Source: Stereocaulon alpinum (taxonomy: Eukaryota; Ascomycota; Lecanoromycetes; Lecanorales; Stereocaulaceae). From it: a stretch of 64,000 nucleotides of DNA. The position numbers and the translations under genes are program-made. The DNA lies in NCBI GenBank assembly GCA_018257865.1, contig JAEUBA010000008.1, forward strand, positions 124,001 to 188,000. Direction: 5' to 3'. This document shows, in pieces, positions 24,949 through 34,472 of the stretch. A model generated the notes under the pieces. That model searched no databases. It had not been told where the DNA came from and saw only the letters and a program-made list of their open reading frames with translations. Every line of letters begins with the position of its first letter. Position 1 is the first letter of the stretch.

Positions 24949-25701
24949 GGCATGATCAGCCCAGGCGGCGTTATCCTCGTATCATCCAACTGCAAGCACA
25001 GTGACCTCTCATCATCTCCCAAGACTTTCGTATGGGCTTGAGATTGACGTGCCACATAGTCTCGGCTTTGTGGTCTGTCACAATCTTCTGCCGTCAGCCG
25101 GGCATCTTACCAGTCCTTCGTGTAGGCAACAACCTGCTATCCTCTGCACTCCTGCGTACATAGGACCCACGAGATCTCCAAGCTCTCGGTCCGGCTCCCC
25201 TCGGCTCGTTGTGTTTCACGTTCTCCAAGTCTGCTAGACAGCAGCACCAATCGGAGGTCATGTTCGCCTCCCACCTCGATCTAAGCTTGCGCCTTGGCAT
25301 TCAGCATGGTCTTGCTCATGGATACCAGAAGAATAAAACACATCATATTGTCTCACGAAATGAAGGCGAAAATTGTCTCCACAGGGTTGCAACGGGAAGC
25401 AATGTAACTCCGTAGCAACTCTTACGTGCGTCTGGTGAAGTTTTACATGTTCACCTTCATACATCTCTTCACAATGATGCACAAGCAACTCATCGAAGGC
25501 AAAAGCGAAACCCGGCAGCTGGCTAATTATAGATCCTTGAACTCTGAGTGGATGTTCACGGTATTGAAGGCAAACGCCGCTTGGCAATGGTATCGAAGAA
25601 CATCGCCTCAATGGTCCTTGGTAGGTAGTTCGAAGAGCTGTCTGAACTACAGGCTGGTCTACAATTTGACATTGTTAAGATGCTCATTTTCTTCAGCATA
25701 A
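24949..25701 (+). pseudogene. RRM-like gene with C-terminal extension, unresolved or decayed (cluster)
   Basis: Recognisable pieces, all on the plus strand: a possible beta1 start from the ATG at 24949 (GGVILVSSNCKHSDL); from 25164 a beta3/helix 2 block (GSLCFTFSKSARQQHQSEVM); and 25416-25701, a frame starting NSYVRLVKFYMFTFIHLF and including ANAAWQWYRR. The last two resemble, in order and spacing, the beta3 and C-terminal parts of the 203-aa member at 33607-34472 (SYIGDLQ, then RATRRWIE). I could not find a splice set joining them in one frame with the usual second exon. It is either a decayed gene or one with non-standard splice sites. Confidence 0.35.
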
Positions 25702-25783
25702 GCTCATCTCTCCTAATCCATTATAACCACAACAAGGACGACACGAAGTAGTCAATCGCATACAGATAATATTCAATATTCAG

Positions 25784-26155
25784 ATTCGAACCTGGCAAGT
25801 CCAGAAGATGATAAGAACAAGCGAGTTGATCAACTGACTTTGGAATAGCCCAACCCCAGGGTATCTCACAGGGTAAGATATCCGCAAATTGTTTTCGCAG
25901 TTCAGCCCCATTTCTTCCACAGTGTGATGCAGAGATGTGCTTTGTGCTTTGTCTCCCTCACATTGCTGACGAACGAAGTCGTGACAAGGATTCGTTGCCA
26001 TCAACAGAAAATCTAGTGGCACCCTCGTCAACGTCCACCCCATTGTTCCAAAAAAGAAGCTCCCCGAGTGTAACGCTACTGTCGAGAAGAAATATCAGCT
26101 GCCTGACCCTAGTGTTGCCGTCCGTGTCGCTAAGACGTACGGCATGGCCTCGTGA
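25784..26155 (+). pseudogene. Decayed RRM-like gene (in-frame stop and frameshift)
   Basis: Exon-2-like sequence 25784-25872 is followed by a normal 50-nt intron (25873-25922). In the phase used by the cluster, exon 2 contains a TAG at 25846-25848. The next exon starts with beta3/helix 2 (AEMCFVLCLPHIADERSRDK), but the last part of helix 2 and beta4 (FVAINRKSSGTLVNVHPIVP, then a Lys/Pro tail ending at the stop 26153-26155) is in a different frame, with no room for an intron between about 25985 and 26008. No convincing first exon was found. Two independent breaks make a pseudogene the best reading; a sequencing error could explain one of them. Confidence 0.5.
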
Positions 26156-26802
26156 AAACCAACAAACATAACGTCCAGCCGGTCATTGACAAAATCAAGA
26201 CCTGCTTGTAAGTCTGGTCTTTGCTTTTCTGGTACGTGAATATATCTACTAAGCGACTTGGAAATAGCATCGACGGCTCTAGAGTCGAGGTCCATCGAGT
26301 ATCACGGTCGACCGGTGAGGTTGTCGACTGGTGAGGATGTAGCATCAGGAGGTTGCGGAGGTGGTAAATGTTACACGTGCTTACTGTCCGAATGGCCCAA
26401 TAGATCACTCTTTTTCAGCTTGCAATTCTAATTAGACAATCTGCCTTCGTAAGGACTACTAAGAATAGTGCCTTTGACTCCTTGTTGTGGCGATGAAACT
26501 ATCAGGTCTGAAATTCGCGCCGGGTACGGCCGTATGTGTGGCAATGTCGTGGCCATTCATGTGATCACCACCGACAGATCCACTTTTCTGCTTTTCCTTC
26601 TCTGGTTTCTTGCATTGCAGGACCGTGTCTCAAGGGTACTCATTGAGCGCCTTCACGCGTTGCCTGAATCGCAGACTCATCACTGAAATGGTGTCTCGAC
26701 ACCAAGTTCGTTTACACGACAGGCTTATACCTCCATATCTACAAGCATTATATCTCGAAAGAACAAGATCATAGAATGACCGGAGCACGCTAGTCTCTCA
26801 AG
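26156..26802. other. Intergenic within the RRM-like cluster
   Basis: 647 bp without a supported gene. Contains one copy of the repeated upstream element at 26525-26545. Confidence 0.4.
26525..26545 (+). repeat. Copy 1 of a 21-bp element upstream of an RRM-like gene
   Basis: Begins TACGGCCGTATGTGTGG and lies 278 bp before the ATG at 26803. The same 21 bases recur at 27440-27460, with patchy similarity continuing for about 35 bp beyond. It contains the palindrome ACGGCCGT. Confidence 0.6.
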
Positions 26803-26956
26803 ATGAGTGCGGAGATATACCTGGTTCTGTAAGTCTCCCCAACCTCTACAACGACTGATAGGCAAATGCTAATCGTTCAATAGCTACACATCCCTGGATT
26901 GGCCAGAGTCTGATATCCGTCACATTTTCAAGAGCTTCGGCAATGTCATCCATGCA
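26803..26956 (+). pseudogene. 5' half of an RRM-like gene, truncated (cluster)
   Basis: First exon 26803-26828 (MSAEIYLVL, phase 2), intron 26829-26883, second exon 26884-26956: exactly 26 and 73 nt as in the intact members, encoding a helix 1 block (SDIRHIFKSFGNVIHA). A GTATCA donor follows, but no beta3/RNP1-like exon can be found before the next gene; candidate downstream exons near 27039-27125 stop after a few residues. Probably a truncated copy, or a gene whose 3' exons have diverged beyond recognition. Confidence 0.5.
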
Positions 26957-27704
26957 GTATCATGTCCAATTATGGTTCACTCGCTCATACACAGTTGACG
27001 AAGTGATCTGCACAAAGCTTACAATCCAACACCCCCAGTGTCGACTAAGTCGTCGACCACCAGGTGAAGTTGGCCCCGGCACCTGAACTGTGATTGTGGA
27101 TATTTCAGACGGTGGTAACATATAGTGCCCTGTAAAAACGTTGAGCGGTATCATGTGTGTCATTCAGCTCCCTGCTTTCATAAGGTGGTCGTGACTACTG
27201 ATCGACTTTGAAACGATTTAAAGAATTCTGTCATCGGAGTTAAGCTTTGGAAGGCCTAAAGTATCGTGATCACGGCTTTAGGACGATGTAAGAGCTGGAT
27301 CAATGAGTATGCTTAGTTTGCGGGTCAACTAGATAGTCATACTCCTGCAAGCTTTAGTAATTGCTACTCTTTAGCCAGAAGTCGCTCGTCCACGAGTTAA
27401 TCTTTCACCAATTTCGTACGCCACGAGTCAAAATAGAGATACGGCCGTATGTGTGGCAATTGCGTCGCAATTCATGCAGTCACTGCTAAGTGATCCAATG
27501 TTCGGATACACCGGTCTTCGTATCGATTCGATCACGCGATGTCTGTCTGCATGATCCAACACATGGAATTTCCAATGCACAACAAGCTATAAAATAATGA
27601 GATCCTCAACGAAAATATCAGGCTCTTCAACAATTTTGATGTTTTGAAACAAAGTCTCAAGACAAAACTTTCGTCAACCTAAAAGCAGATCGATACTGCC
27701 CAAC
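26957..27704. other. Intergenic within the RRM-like cluster
   Basis: No beta3/RNP1-like exon completing the preceding truncated copy can be recognised. Contains the second copy of the repeated upstream element at 27440-27460. No independent gene seen. Confidence 0.4.
27440..27460 (+). repeat. Copy 2 of the 21-bp upstream element
   Basis: Identical to 26525-26545 and at nearly the same distance (265 bp) from the ATG of the next cluster gene at 27705. Confidence 0.6.
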
Positions 27705-28252
27705 ATGTTTGAACGGAGTTTTATTCTCCTGCAAGTCAATCCACAAACATACCACAAGACCTAATTCGCTGACTACCCAAAAGTAACATCCCCATTGAGT
27801 GGGCAAATCTCGACTCTGAAGCCTTCTTCTCGCCTTTCGGGCGTATCGTCAGTAAAGTATAGACTCCCAGCGAATTTGGAACAAAGAAAGCAACGCTAAC
27901 GAACATCTCCACAGGAAATCTTGAGGACCCCGATCGGTGAGCTCGTCCACGGCCCACCAAGCGAGCCGAGCGAATACAATCTCATCTATCGGAGACTTCC
28001 GCCGGATTCTTTCGCGCTCGAGCCACCAAGACGAGATACAGCTGCTGCTCCTGCTCCTGCTCCTACGGGAGCGAAGTTTGGCGTACTCGCAGTGACAATG
28101 GTTCTCCCAAACATGGTAGCTCTTCAATCTATCTTGAAATTGAATGGTGTGGTGTAAGTTCTTCGCTTTTCTATGACAGCGTTGTAGCTGCTAACAATCA
28201 CCACAATAGTATTGATGGCTCCGTTGTGAATGTTTCTGTTAAGGACCATTGA
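27705..28252 (+). CDS. Small RRM-like protein, cluster member with GC-AG intron (126 aa)
   Basis: Exons 27705-27730, 27784-27856, 27915-28153, 28210-28252 (381 nt, exact codon multiple). Start MFERSFILL (beta1), then helix 1 NLDSEAFFSPFGRIVSK, a 40-residue Pro/Ala-rich insertion between beta2 and beta3 (repeated Ala-Pro near 28040), an RNP1-like KFGVLAVTM, helix 2 NMVALQSILKLNGVV and beta4 IDGSVVNVSVKDH at the very C-terminus. Intron 1 (27731-27783) starts with GCAAGT instead of GT; no in-frame GT alternative exists. Exon 1 and exon 2 lengths (26, 73 nt) equal those of its neighbours. RNA binding is inferred from the fold only. Confidence 0.75.
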
Positions 28253-28712
28253 GGAACCTGATGATGCCATGAGACTAATGGCTGCGAAGTCGTGAGACAT
28301 AGGGCATTGCATAGGCGTGCACAACTGCTATCTTGATATGATGTTTCTTCTCAAATGATATCGTGGTCGACGAGATCTCACCAACGTGAACAGCCTCTGC
28401 TTCTATATGTCTAAGTCCAGCGCTGGAACTTCACCAGTGCATAGCTTTTCGAGTTGGCGTTATGTAGCCTCTCACGCAATCGATCTCATGTAGCCTATCT
28501 ACAGTCCACGAATACGAGCTTCTGGTGGCGACTGAAACACAAGGTCATTCTCTACCCTGACACTGGGTACCTCCCACTCCTGACCAGTTACATAATCTTC
28601 GAGATGCTTAAGGAGGGAGCAGGAAGTTCTTCATCCTTTACTTCCACGTCACCTAAGAATCATTTTTTTGTTCAAGCAAACTTTCACTCCTAAAATACAA
28701 ATTATTGGTAAC
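28253..28712. other. Intergenic within the RRM-like cluster
   Basis: 460 bp, promoter space of the next member. Nothing recognised. Confidence 0.4.
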
Positions 28713-29266
28713 ATGAGTGCCACGTATTTTGAGATTTCGCAAGTCGCACATCTATCTACCAACAATTGTTCAGCAGCTAATCAACCGTAGCCCAGTCTCT
28801 CTACACTTCAGAAACTCCGACCTCAAGAAAATTCTCGACCTTTCCGGCGTGAATCTCAACATAGTATGTTTGTTCGAAGGACATCTTCTCGCAGGCCGAC
28901 TCATGACTAAGAGAGATTCAGAAATTCATGTACGACGCTGCCGGCCAGCCTATCAAAGTCGATCGTCGTGAACCGACTATACAAGATAAAGTCTATCGAT
29001 TCGAAAGTGGTATCTACGCGAAAGTTCTACACGAGGAATTTACAGCTTCGAAGCTTACAAGCCATGGTTATGGCATAGCTACTGTGACTATAGAATTACA
29101 GGAACATGGCGGCAAGAGTGCTAAGGAGGTCCAAGGAGACTTAGATGGAATTGGGTAGGTCACATCCTTCCTCGAAGCCAAGGTAGGGATGTGAGTGCTG
29201 ATCGATGTGGGAGATAGAATCGATGGCTCCATTATTAACGTCAGGGAGTTCACTGATAAGGGTTAG
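28713..29266 (+). CDS. Small RRM-like protein, cluster member with GC-AG intron (126 aa)
   Basis: Exons 28713-28738, 28791-28863, 28922-29154, 29218-29266 (381 nt, exact codon multiple, same length as the preceding member). Start MSATYFEIS; helix 1 NSDLKKILDLSGVNLNI; RNP1-like HGYGIATVTIEL; helix 2 AKEVQGDLDGIG; beta4 IDGSIINVREFTDKG. Intron 1 (28739-28790) is again GC-AG with a GCAAGT donor. The last-exon motif I-D-G-S-(V/I)-(V/I)-N-V matches the neighbour at 27705, which makes these two the closest pair. Biochemical role unknown. Confidence 0.75.
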
Positions 29267-30039
29267 GGTGGGGTAGTAGCAGTGTCTTGTGGGGTATGGG
29301 ACTAATTAGCATGCTTCATGTCTGATTTCAGATTAGTAGACAACTTCTTCTGGCTGGTGCAGTTGCCACCATTTTGCTGAAACTTTCTGTGACTAATAAG
29401 CTGTCACACAAAGACTGTACTAGTAATGGCGTTTCCATGCCTGGGGTTAGGGTGGTTTGGAAGTTGGAAGGTAGAGCGTGTGGACCGTGCTTCGACCCTT
29501 GCTATTCGTATAGTTATGCTAACAGAATCTGCCCGAGGACTGATGGCTCGGTTGAGCATGTCATGAGAATTTGGTGAAGGGTGCCAGAGATTGCGTAGGC
29601 ATGGTGAGGGCTCTACATTACACCTTTATGCATGGTTAGATATCAACACCAGTAAACGGGACCCATAGACTACTCAGCTTGCTTCTTACTCCAACTCATG
29701 TGCAGTAGTCAATCGGCAATATTGCTCCTGAGGCCCACAGCAACAATTTCCCAGCGCATTTATGATGTAACTTCTTTTCCTCGCACAGAGAACTTTCACC
29801 GGCATTATAGAATCGCCTCTGTGTGCCCTTGACCTCAAACACGGGGTTGGTGGCAATGCGGTCAGAAGACAGTAGACTGTCATGTATTATTGCACATCAA
29901 TAGTACTACCACGCTAGAAAACCCTCTCAAATTCTCAAGGACATTCCATAGCACCTTTACTCACATTGACTTCCTTGTTGTTATCATCACCACATCAGCT
30001 ATCGAAAATATCTTAAGAAATCATCAACATTGTTGCAAA
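29267..30039. other. Intergenic within the RRM-like cluster
   Basis: 773 bp. An open frame at 29374-29577 has several cysteines but no ATG start or homology signal. Nothing supported. Confidence 0.4.
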
Positions 30040-30684
30040 ATGCCTTCAGTGTTACTCCAGATCGAGCAAGTCACCTTCCAATACTCGTACAAGCCAGTAT
30101 CATTAACTTCCCAACAGACCTATCTCCCTCAACTACTATCACGCAGGCGGCCTGGATCTTCTCTTCGAACACTTTGGTCCTGTTAAGTCCGTGGTATGAG
30201 GCTCTACTTTGACCTCCCACATATAGATCTTCCACCCCTAAAATCTCAAGTGACATAACACCGACAATGACAAAATCACAGCGCTTCGACGAAGACGACT
30301 ATGGCAACCTACTCACAATAAACCGCATACGCCCAACCAGGGAAAACCGCGAATACTACAACAACAATGGAGGATTCACGCTCATCGAGGGATCGAAGGC
30401 TGGTTATGTTGGTCATAATTTTGGCAGAGCTTTCGTGAGCATGGAGTCGGAAAAGGGTGCGAGGAGGGCGGTTGGAGATTTACATGGCGTTGCGTACGTG
30501 GTTCTTTTCCCTCATTGGAGGATGGTGTGCTGATCGGTTCCGTGACAGTGTCGAAGGCTCGGTAGTGCGAGTCACGATTGTTCCCGTACCTCCTGCGCCA
30601 AAGCACAAGGAAACAAAGGGCATCCCGATACCTCCTGAGACGAAGCCTAGAGAACTGAGGCTGCGTAGATGGGAGTTCTATTGA
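30040..30684 (+). CDS. RRM-like protein, cluster member with GC-AG intron and basic tail (149 aa)
   Basis: Exons 30040-30065, 30118-30193, 30282-30493, 30549-30684 (450 nt, exact codon multiple). Start MPSVLLQIEPI (beta1), helix 1 GGLDLLFEHFGPVKSV, acidic loop RFDEDDYGN, RNP1-like NFGRAFVSM, helix 2 EKGARRAVGDLHGVA, beta4 VEGSVVRVTIVPVPP and a Lys/Arg/Pro-rich tail ending RRWEFY. This is the most canonical RRM of the cluster and the best candidate for RNA binding. Intron 1 (30066-30117) has a GCAAGT donor, as in the two upstream members. Exon 2 is 76 nt, one codon longer than theirs. Confidence 0.78.
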
Positions 30685-31163
30685 ATTTTGGTAGTTGGGT
30701 GAGTTGGTGAGAGAAGTCATGATAGCCTTTTGAGTTGCGGCATGGAGATGGTGTGACGGAAACGGAATCTCTTTGGATGGAACCTTGCATGCATCATCAG
30801 TAGTTGGGGTAATAGAAAGATTAGGGAACTTGCACACATGATGTTGCTCCAACAAGTTCTCAGAGTCCGTAAGTGGTTGTTCCTTGCTTTTTCCAGTCCC
30901 TGGACTAGCGAGCATCTAGCCTGTTCCAAGTTGTAACCGACGGATTCGGCGCCCATCCAAAGTCATCGCGTACTCTCAATGAAGAACACTACCATCAAAG
31001 CAGAGGACTTGCAGTGCAGCTCATGAATGGATTCTAGTCGCAGAGAGAACTTACATTAGCACTCTTCTATCTGCGTTAGATGTTGTAGCTACCACAAGTC
31101 GACACGAAGTATCGCTGTAGGTCTTTGTGCTCGATCCACCGCTTCACAAGCCTTTCAGACATG
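30685..31163. other. Convergent intergenic region in the cluster
   Basis: 479 bp between the convergent stops of the 30040 and 31905 genes. Nothing recognised. Confidence 0.4.
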
Positions 31164-31905
31164 TTATACATGATAGTACCTACTAGGGTGATCCTCCTCC
31201 TTGAAATTCGGGTCATCTGTTGACCACACCGAGTCGCACGGATTGTTCTTGCACCTCGCATTGTGTTCATGTAAGTAAACCGTTTCCGGCGTTGGATCCG
31301 CATTATGCTCGCCTCTCGCCGTGAAGCGTGGATCTACGAAGACAGCTCGTTAGTATATCATCAGTACTGCAGCTTCTTGCGTATAGCTTACACCAATGGC
31401 CGTTTCGTTCGCTTCCGCGTGCGACTCCGAGGAGGTCCCAATTCTCAGGCATGGTTCTGCATCTCGCACGTTCGTGGAACACCCTACGATGTTCAAATCA
31501 GCAGGTTTGGCCTGGCTTCGAACTCTTGTGATGGAAGTACTTTATCCAGTCGCCACGTAATCCTCGACGATCCCAGACGTCGCTAAAGTAGGCTATCCAG
31601 AACGGACTGATGGAACTGGTCCGGAGGTCTTTGAGATTTTCCTGTAGTTTCGTGTCGCTCAGTATGCTCATCGTAGTTTTGGGGGAGGGGATTACGTACC
31701 AGCCTCGTGAGTTCACCAAACCGACGAAGCCTTCTCTCCAGTCTCCTATGCGTGTCTTGATGGTTTGTTACGTATCTGTAGAATAAAGGTAAGTCAGTGC
31801 AGCACCATCTTGCACTCAAGTATTCAGGAACGCTTACTCGATGAGAAACAGACCCTTCCGGTTGTAATTAGGGACCCAATAGTGGTTGAAGGTCTTGATA
31901 GGCAT
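31164..31905 (-). CDS. RRM-like protein on the opposite strand, His/Cys-containing tail (168 aa)
   Basis: Exons 31838-31905, 31700-31775, 31541-31641, 31392-31483 and 31164-31333 (507 nt, exact codon multiple; five consistent splice pairs, one with a perfect TACTAAC branch site). A 14-residue leader precedes beta1 (NRKGLFLIEYV); helix 1 HRRLERRLRRFGELTRL; RNP1-like SPFWIAYFSDV; then a C-terminal extension with GHWYPRFTARG, YLHEHNARCKNNPCD and an acidic end. Exon 2 is 76 nt between a phase-2 and a phase-0 intron, the cluster signature. Intron 1 here is GT-AG. The extension has two cysteines and several histidines that could bind metal, but no known motif. It is the only clearly inverted intact member. 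Confidence 0.72.
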
Positions 31906-33606
31906 TTCGATTGTACCTTTGCGTTAGATAGATGAAGATGATATGTTACTTGATGGCTGAGGGATGGAATGGTAGTATATCTTATCGGTTGTGATGATGT
32001 TTGGAACTTGGTTTGTGGGAGAAGAGGAGAAGAGAGAGAGAGAGAGAGGGAGAGCGCGCGCCAGGCTTTCTATATGAAGAGATCCTCCTGTGGACCCAAA
32101 ACGAGTGAAGAAGCCGACACCTAATCGTTGACATTGAAGCTATACAACGCACGGGTTCAGGAGCGCCGGCACCACATGATCAAGTAGACATCTTGTAGTA
32201 TCAGGAATGTGAAAGTGCCCGAGATGATGACAGGACATCTGTCCAGTAAAGAGCCGCCCGGCTGCAGGCATAGTGGTGTATTGTACCCGGTGGCATCTTG
32301 TCTGCAAATCAGAACGGGTCGAGAGCACGGCGCTGAGTGAGTCCTGCGGACAACATGTCGAAACCAGAATGCAAGGGTAAAGTGCCGTGTGGGACGTGGC
32401 ACATACAGCACGCGTTACATATGTAGTACAGGTATCACTAGTACCCTAAGTATCACAGAGGCGGTTGTCCGTTATCACAAGGCCCGCGCGAAGAAGACGT
32501 TGCTGACTTGTTTGCCTAGATCGAGAAGTCTTTGCATATAGAGTATAGGGTGCTACATTCGGCAAGGTCTCCTATATTTCGATCAGGGCCTAAGTGTCAT
32601 TATTGCTCTGAGTGACACTGAAGGGGACAAAAGAAAGTCTCGATGAGCGGTAGTCGGACTACATGTTCGCCGATGTGTAGGACTCGAACAAAGGTATTCT
32701 AGAACCAAGCCGGCTCGAAGTCGTAACCTTGGCAATCTCTTGGATTTGGCTCGGACTAGTATGATCGCTGGAACAACATTCTCTAGCATAGTCCTTCAAT
32801 TTTACTGATGACAGCTGAGTCGAAACGGACTGCTTTGCAACAAAAAGAGAATGGAGAAAATTGCGGTGCTGGTGGCATGGAGTCGGATAGTCAGTAATGC
32901 TGTGGTGGAAGTCTAGACATCGCTATATCTGCGGGATCCTGTTGAGCTGAATGAGCTGCTATCTGATTTGAAAGATTTAGAGACATAGCACTCAACGAGA
33001 TTGAAAGGCCTTAGATAGGCAAACCTAGGGTGCGAGTCCAGCCTCCGATGTAACTTCCATTTCGAAACGAAGCAGCTGACAACACAGCATTCAATCAGGT
33101 CTGATATCCTCAGATTGACAAAGTTCAAGACAGACCAAGGCTCATTGTGCCATGTAGGGTCCTGATGTTGGGCGTCTCAGCCAGACCAAAATCTTTGACC
33201 ATTGCTTTCAACGCCTCAACACCAGATTTCTGAGCTCGGCAAAGCTAACTTCAGAAGGTGTTGACGAAACATTGTGTAGTGAAAGTAGAAGTCCTCCCAG
33301 TTGCAAAGTTGCGGTCTAAGTCCAGGTTTCCTGGGCCTTGCGTGCTCCTATCATGCAACTTTATCAGACACTATCGCCCCAGAAGATTAAGGTGGCAAAA
33401 TATAGGTCAATGTCGTCCGTGAATACTATATATAGCCGGAGATTAGCCTAGTCTGCACGCAGTAAGATAGTGGAGTAAACAAACTTCGTTCCTTTCACCT
33501 CACTTCCCTTCCGGTCACTATCAACCAATACTGGACTATATCAACGCCGCCACTTCCCGTCCGGTCACCATCAACAAAAGTATTGGACCAACTTACCACC
33601 GCCATT
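31906..33606. other. Intergenic, contains a GA microsatellite
   Basis: A GA/GAGG run with a CGCGCG end lies near 32030-32062, about 130 bp upstream of the leftward gene. A minus-strand frame at 32583-32789 starts like an RRM beta1 (VPAIILV) but has no supporting second exon. No gene supported. Confidence 0.4.
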
Positions 33607-34472
33607 ATGGCAGCACATCCGGAGACAAGCCTTCTGATTGTCGGGTAAGTGCATTGGTTTATAGCAATAAGCCAACTTACTTACTTCATCTAGCCCCATC
33701 ATATATGAACCGTTCAACGCCACGCGTGCGTACATCCGCTCAGTATTCGACTTATACGGCACGATATGGCAATCAGTAAGAGACGCCTGCTTGTGTTGTT
33801 GGGGTTGGCCATTCTGCTGATACTCTCCCACTTCAAGGGTTGTTTGAGTGTCCCGAACACTCGGCCTACTCAGGGCCTCCAGCCAATGCAAATCTTTGTC
33901 CGCTTCAATGATGATGTCTCAACGTACCATTTCATGGCAGATACCGACGGGAAGCTGGTGTAAGAGCGGGTTGCCCCGCTCAAAAGTTCGGAACGCTAAT
34001 GATTGTAAACCAGTTATGCCAATCAAATCTTTGGCGTTCGTTTGATCCCATCGAGTGCAATAGTCGAGAGCGAGCTAAGAGACGGGGCGTGTGGTAAGAC
34101 ACGGCAAAGAAGAGAGAATTCTCGCATGCTGACAACACGTTTCCAGAGGTGATTTCCCGTTCATACATTGGCGACCTGCAATCAGACGATGTGCAATACC
34201 TCCATATGGTTATCATTGCAGCTATCAGGAGGTCGCAACAGTTTGGGCAAAATGTACTGGGTGTTTGCCTGCGAAAACTATATGAAGAGAGCCTATACGA
34301 TCAGTCGCTGTTCAACATGCTCAATTCGATAGTGACAGAGCACCCAACGCAGCAAGAAGTCCATCGTTTTCAACGATACATCAGAGCTACGCGAAGATGG
34401 ATTGAAGCAAGCTTGGAAATTACATCAGTCGCAGCTTCTGGGCCAGGGAACGTGATGGTGGAGGATTCTTAG
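33607..34472 (+). CDS. RRM-like protein with helical C-terminal extension, cluster member (203 aa)
   Basis: Exons 33607-33644, 33694-33775, 33874-33959, 34014-34093, 34147-34472 (612 nt, exact codon multiple). N-terminal RRM-like part: beta1 SLLIVGPII, helix 1 ATRAYIRSVFDLYGTIWQS, beta3 PMQIFVRFNDD and the segment ANQIFGVRLIP. The C-terminal half (from about residue 96) is probably alpha-helical (SYIGDLQSDDVQYLHMVII, later FQRYIRATRRWIEAS) and has no family match that I can name. The exon plan follows the cluster, with exon 1 four codons longer and exon 2 three codons longer. A diverged relative with the same two-part layout appears at 24949-25701. Confidence 0.7.

Noticed and set aside
32140..32789. 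Minus-strand frames that start like an RRM beta1 (VPAIILV)
   Set aside because: No second exon with the 73-82 nt signature and no RNP1-like strand downstream.
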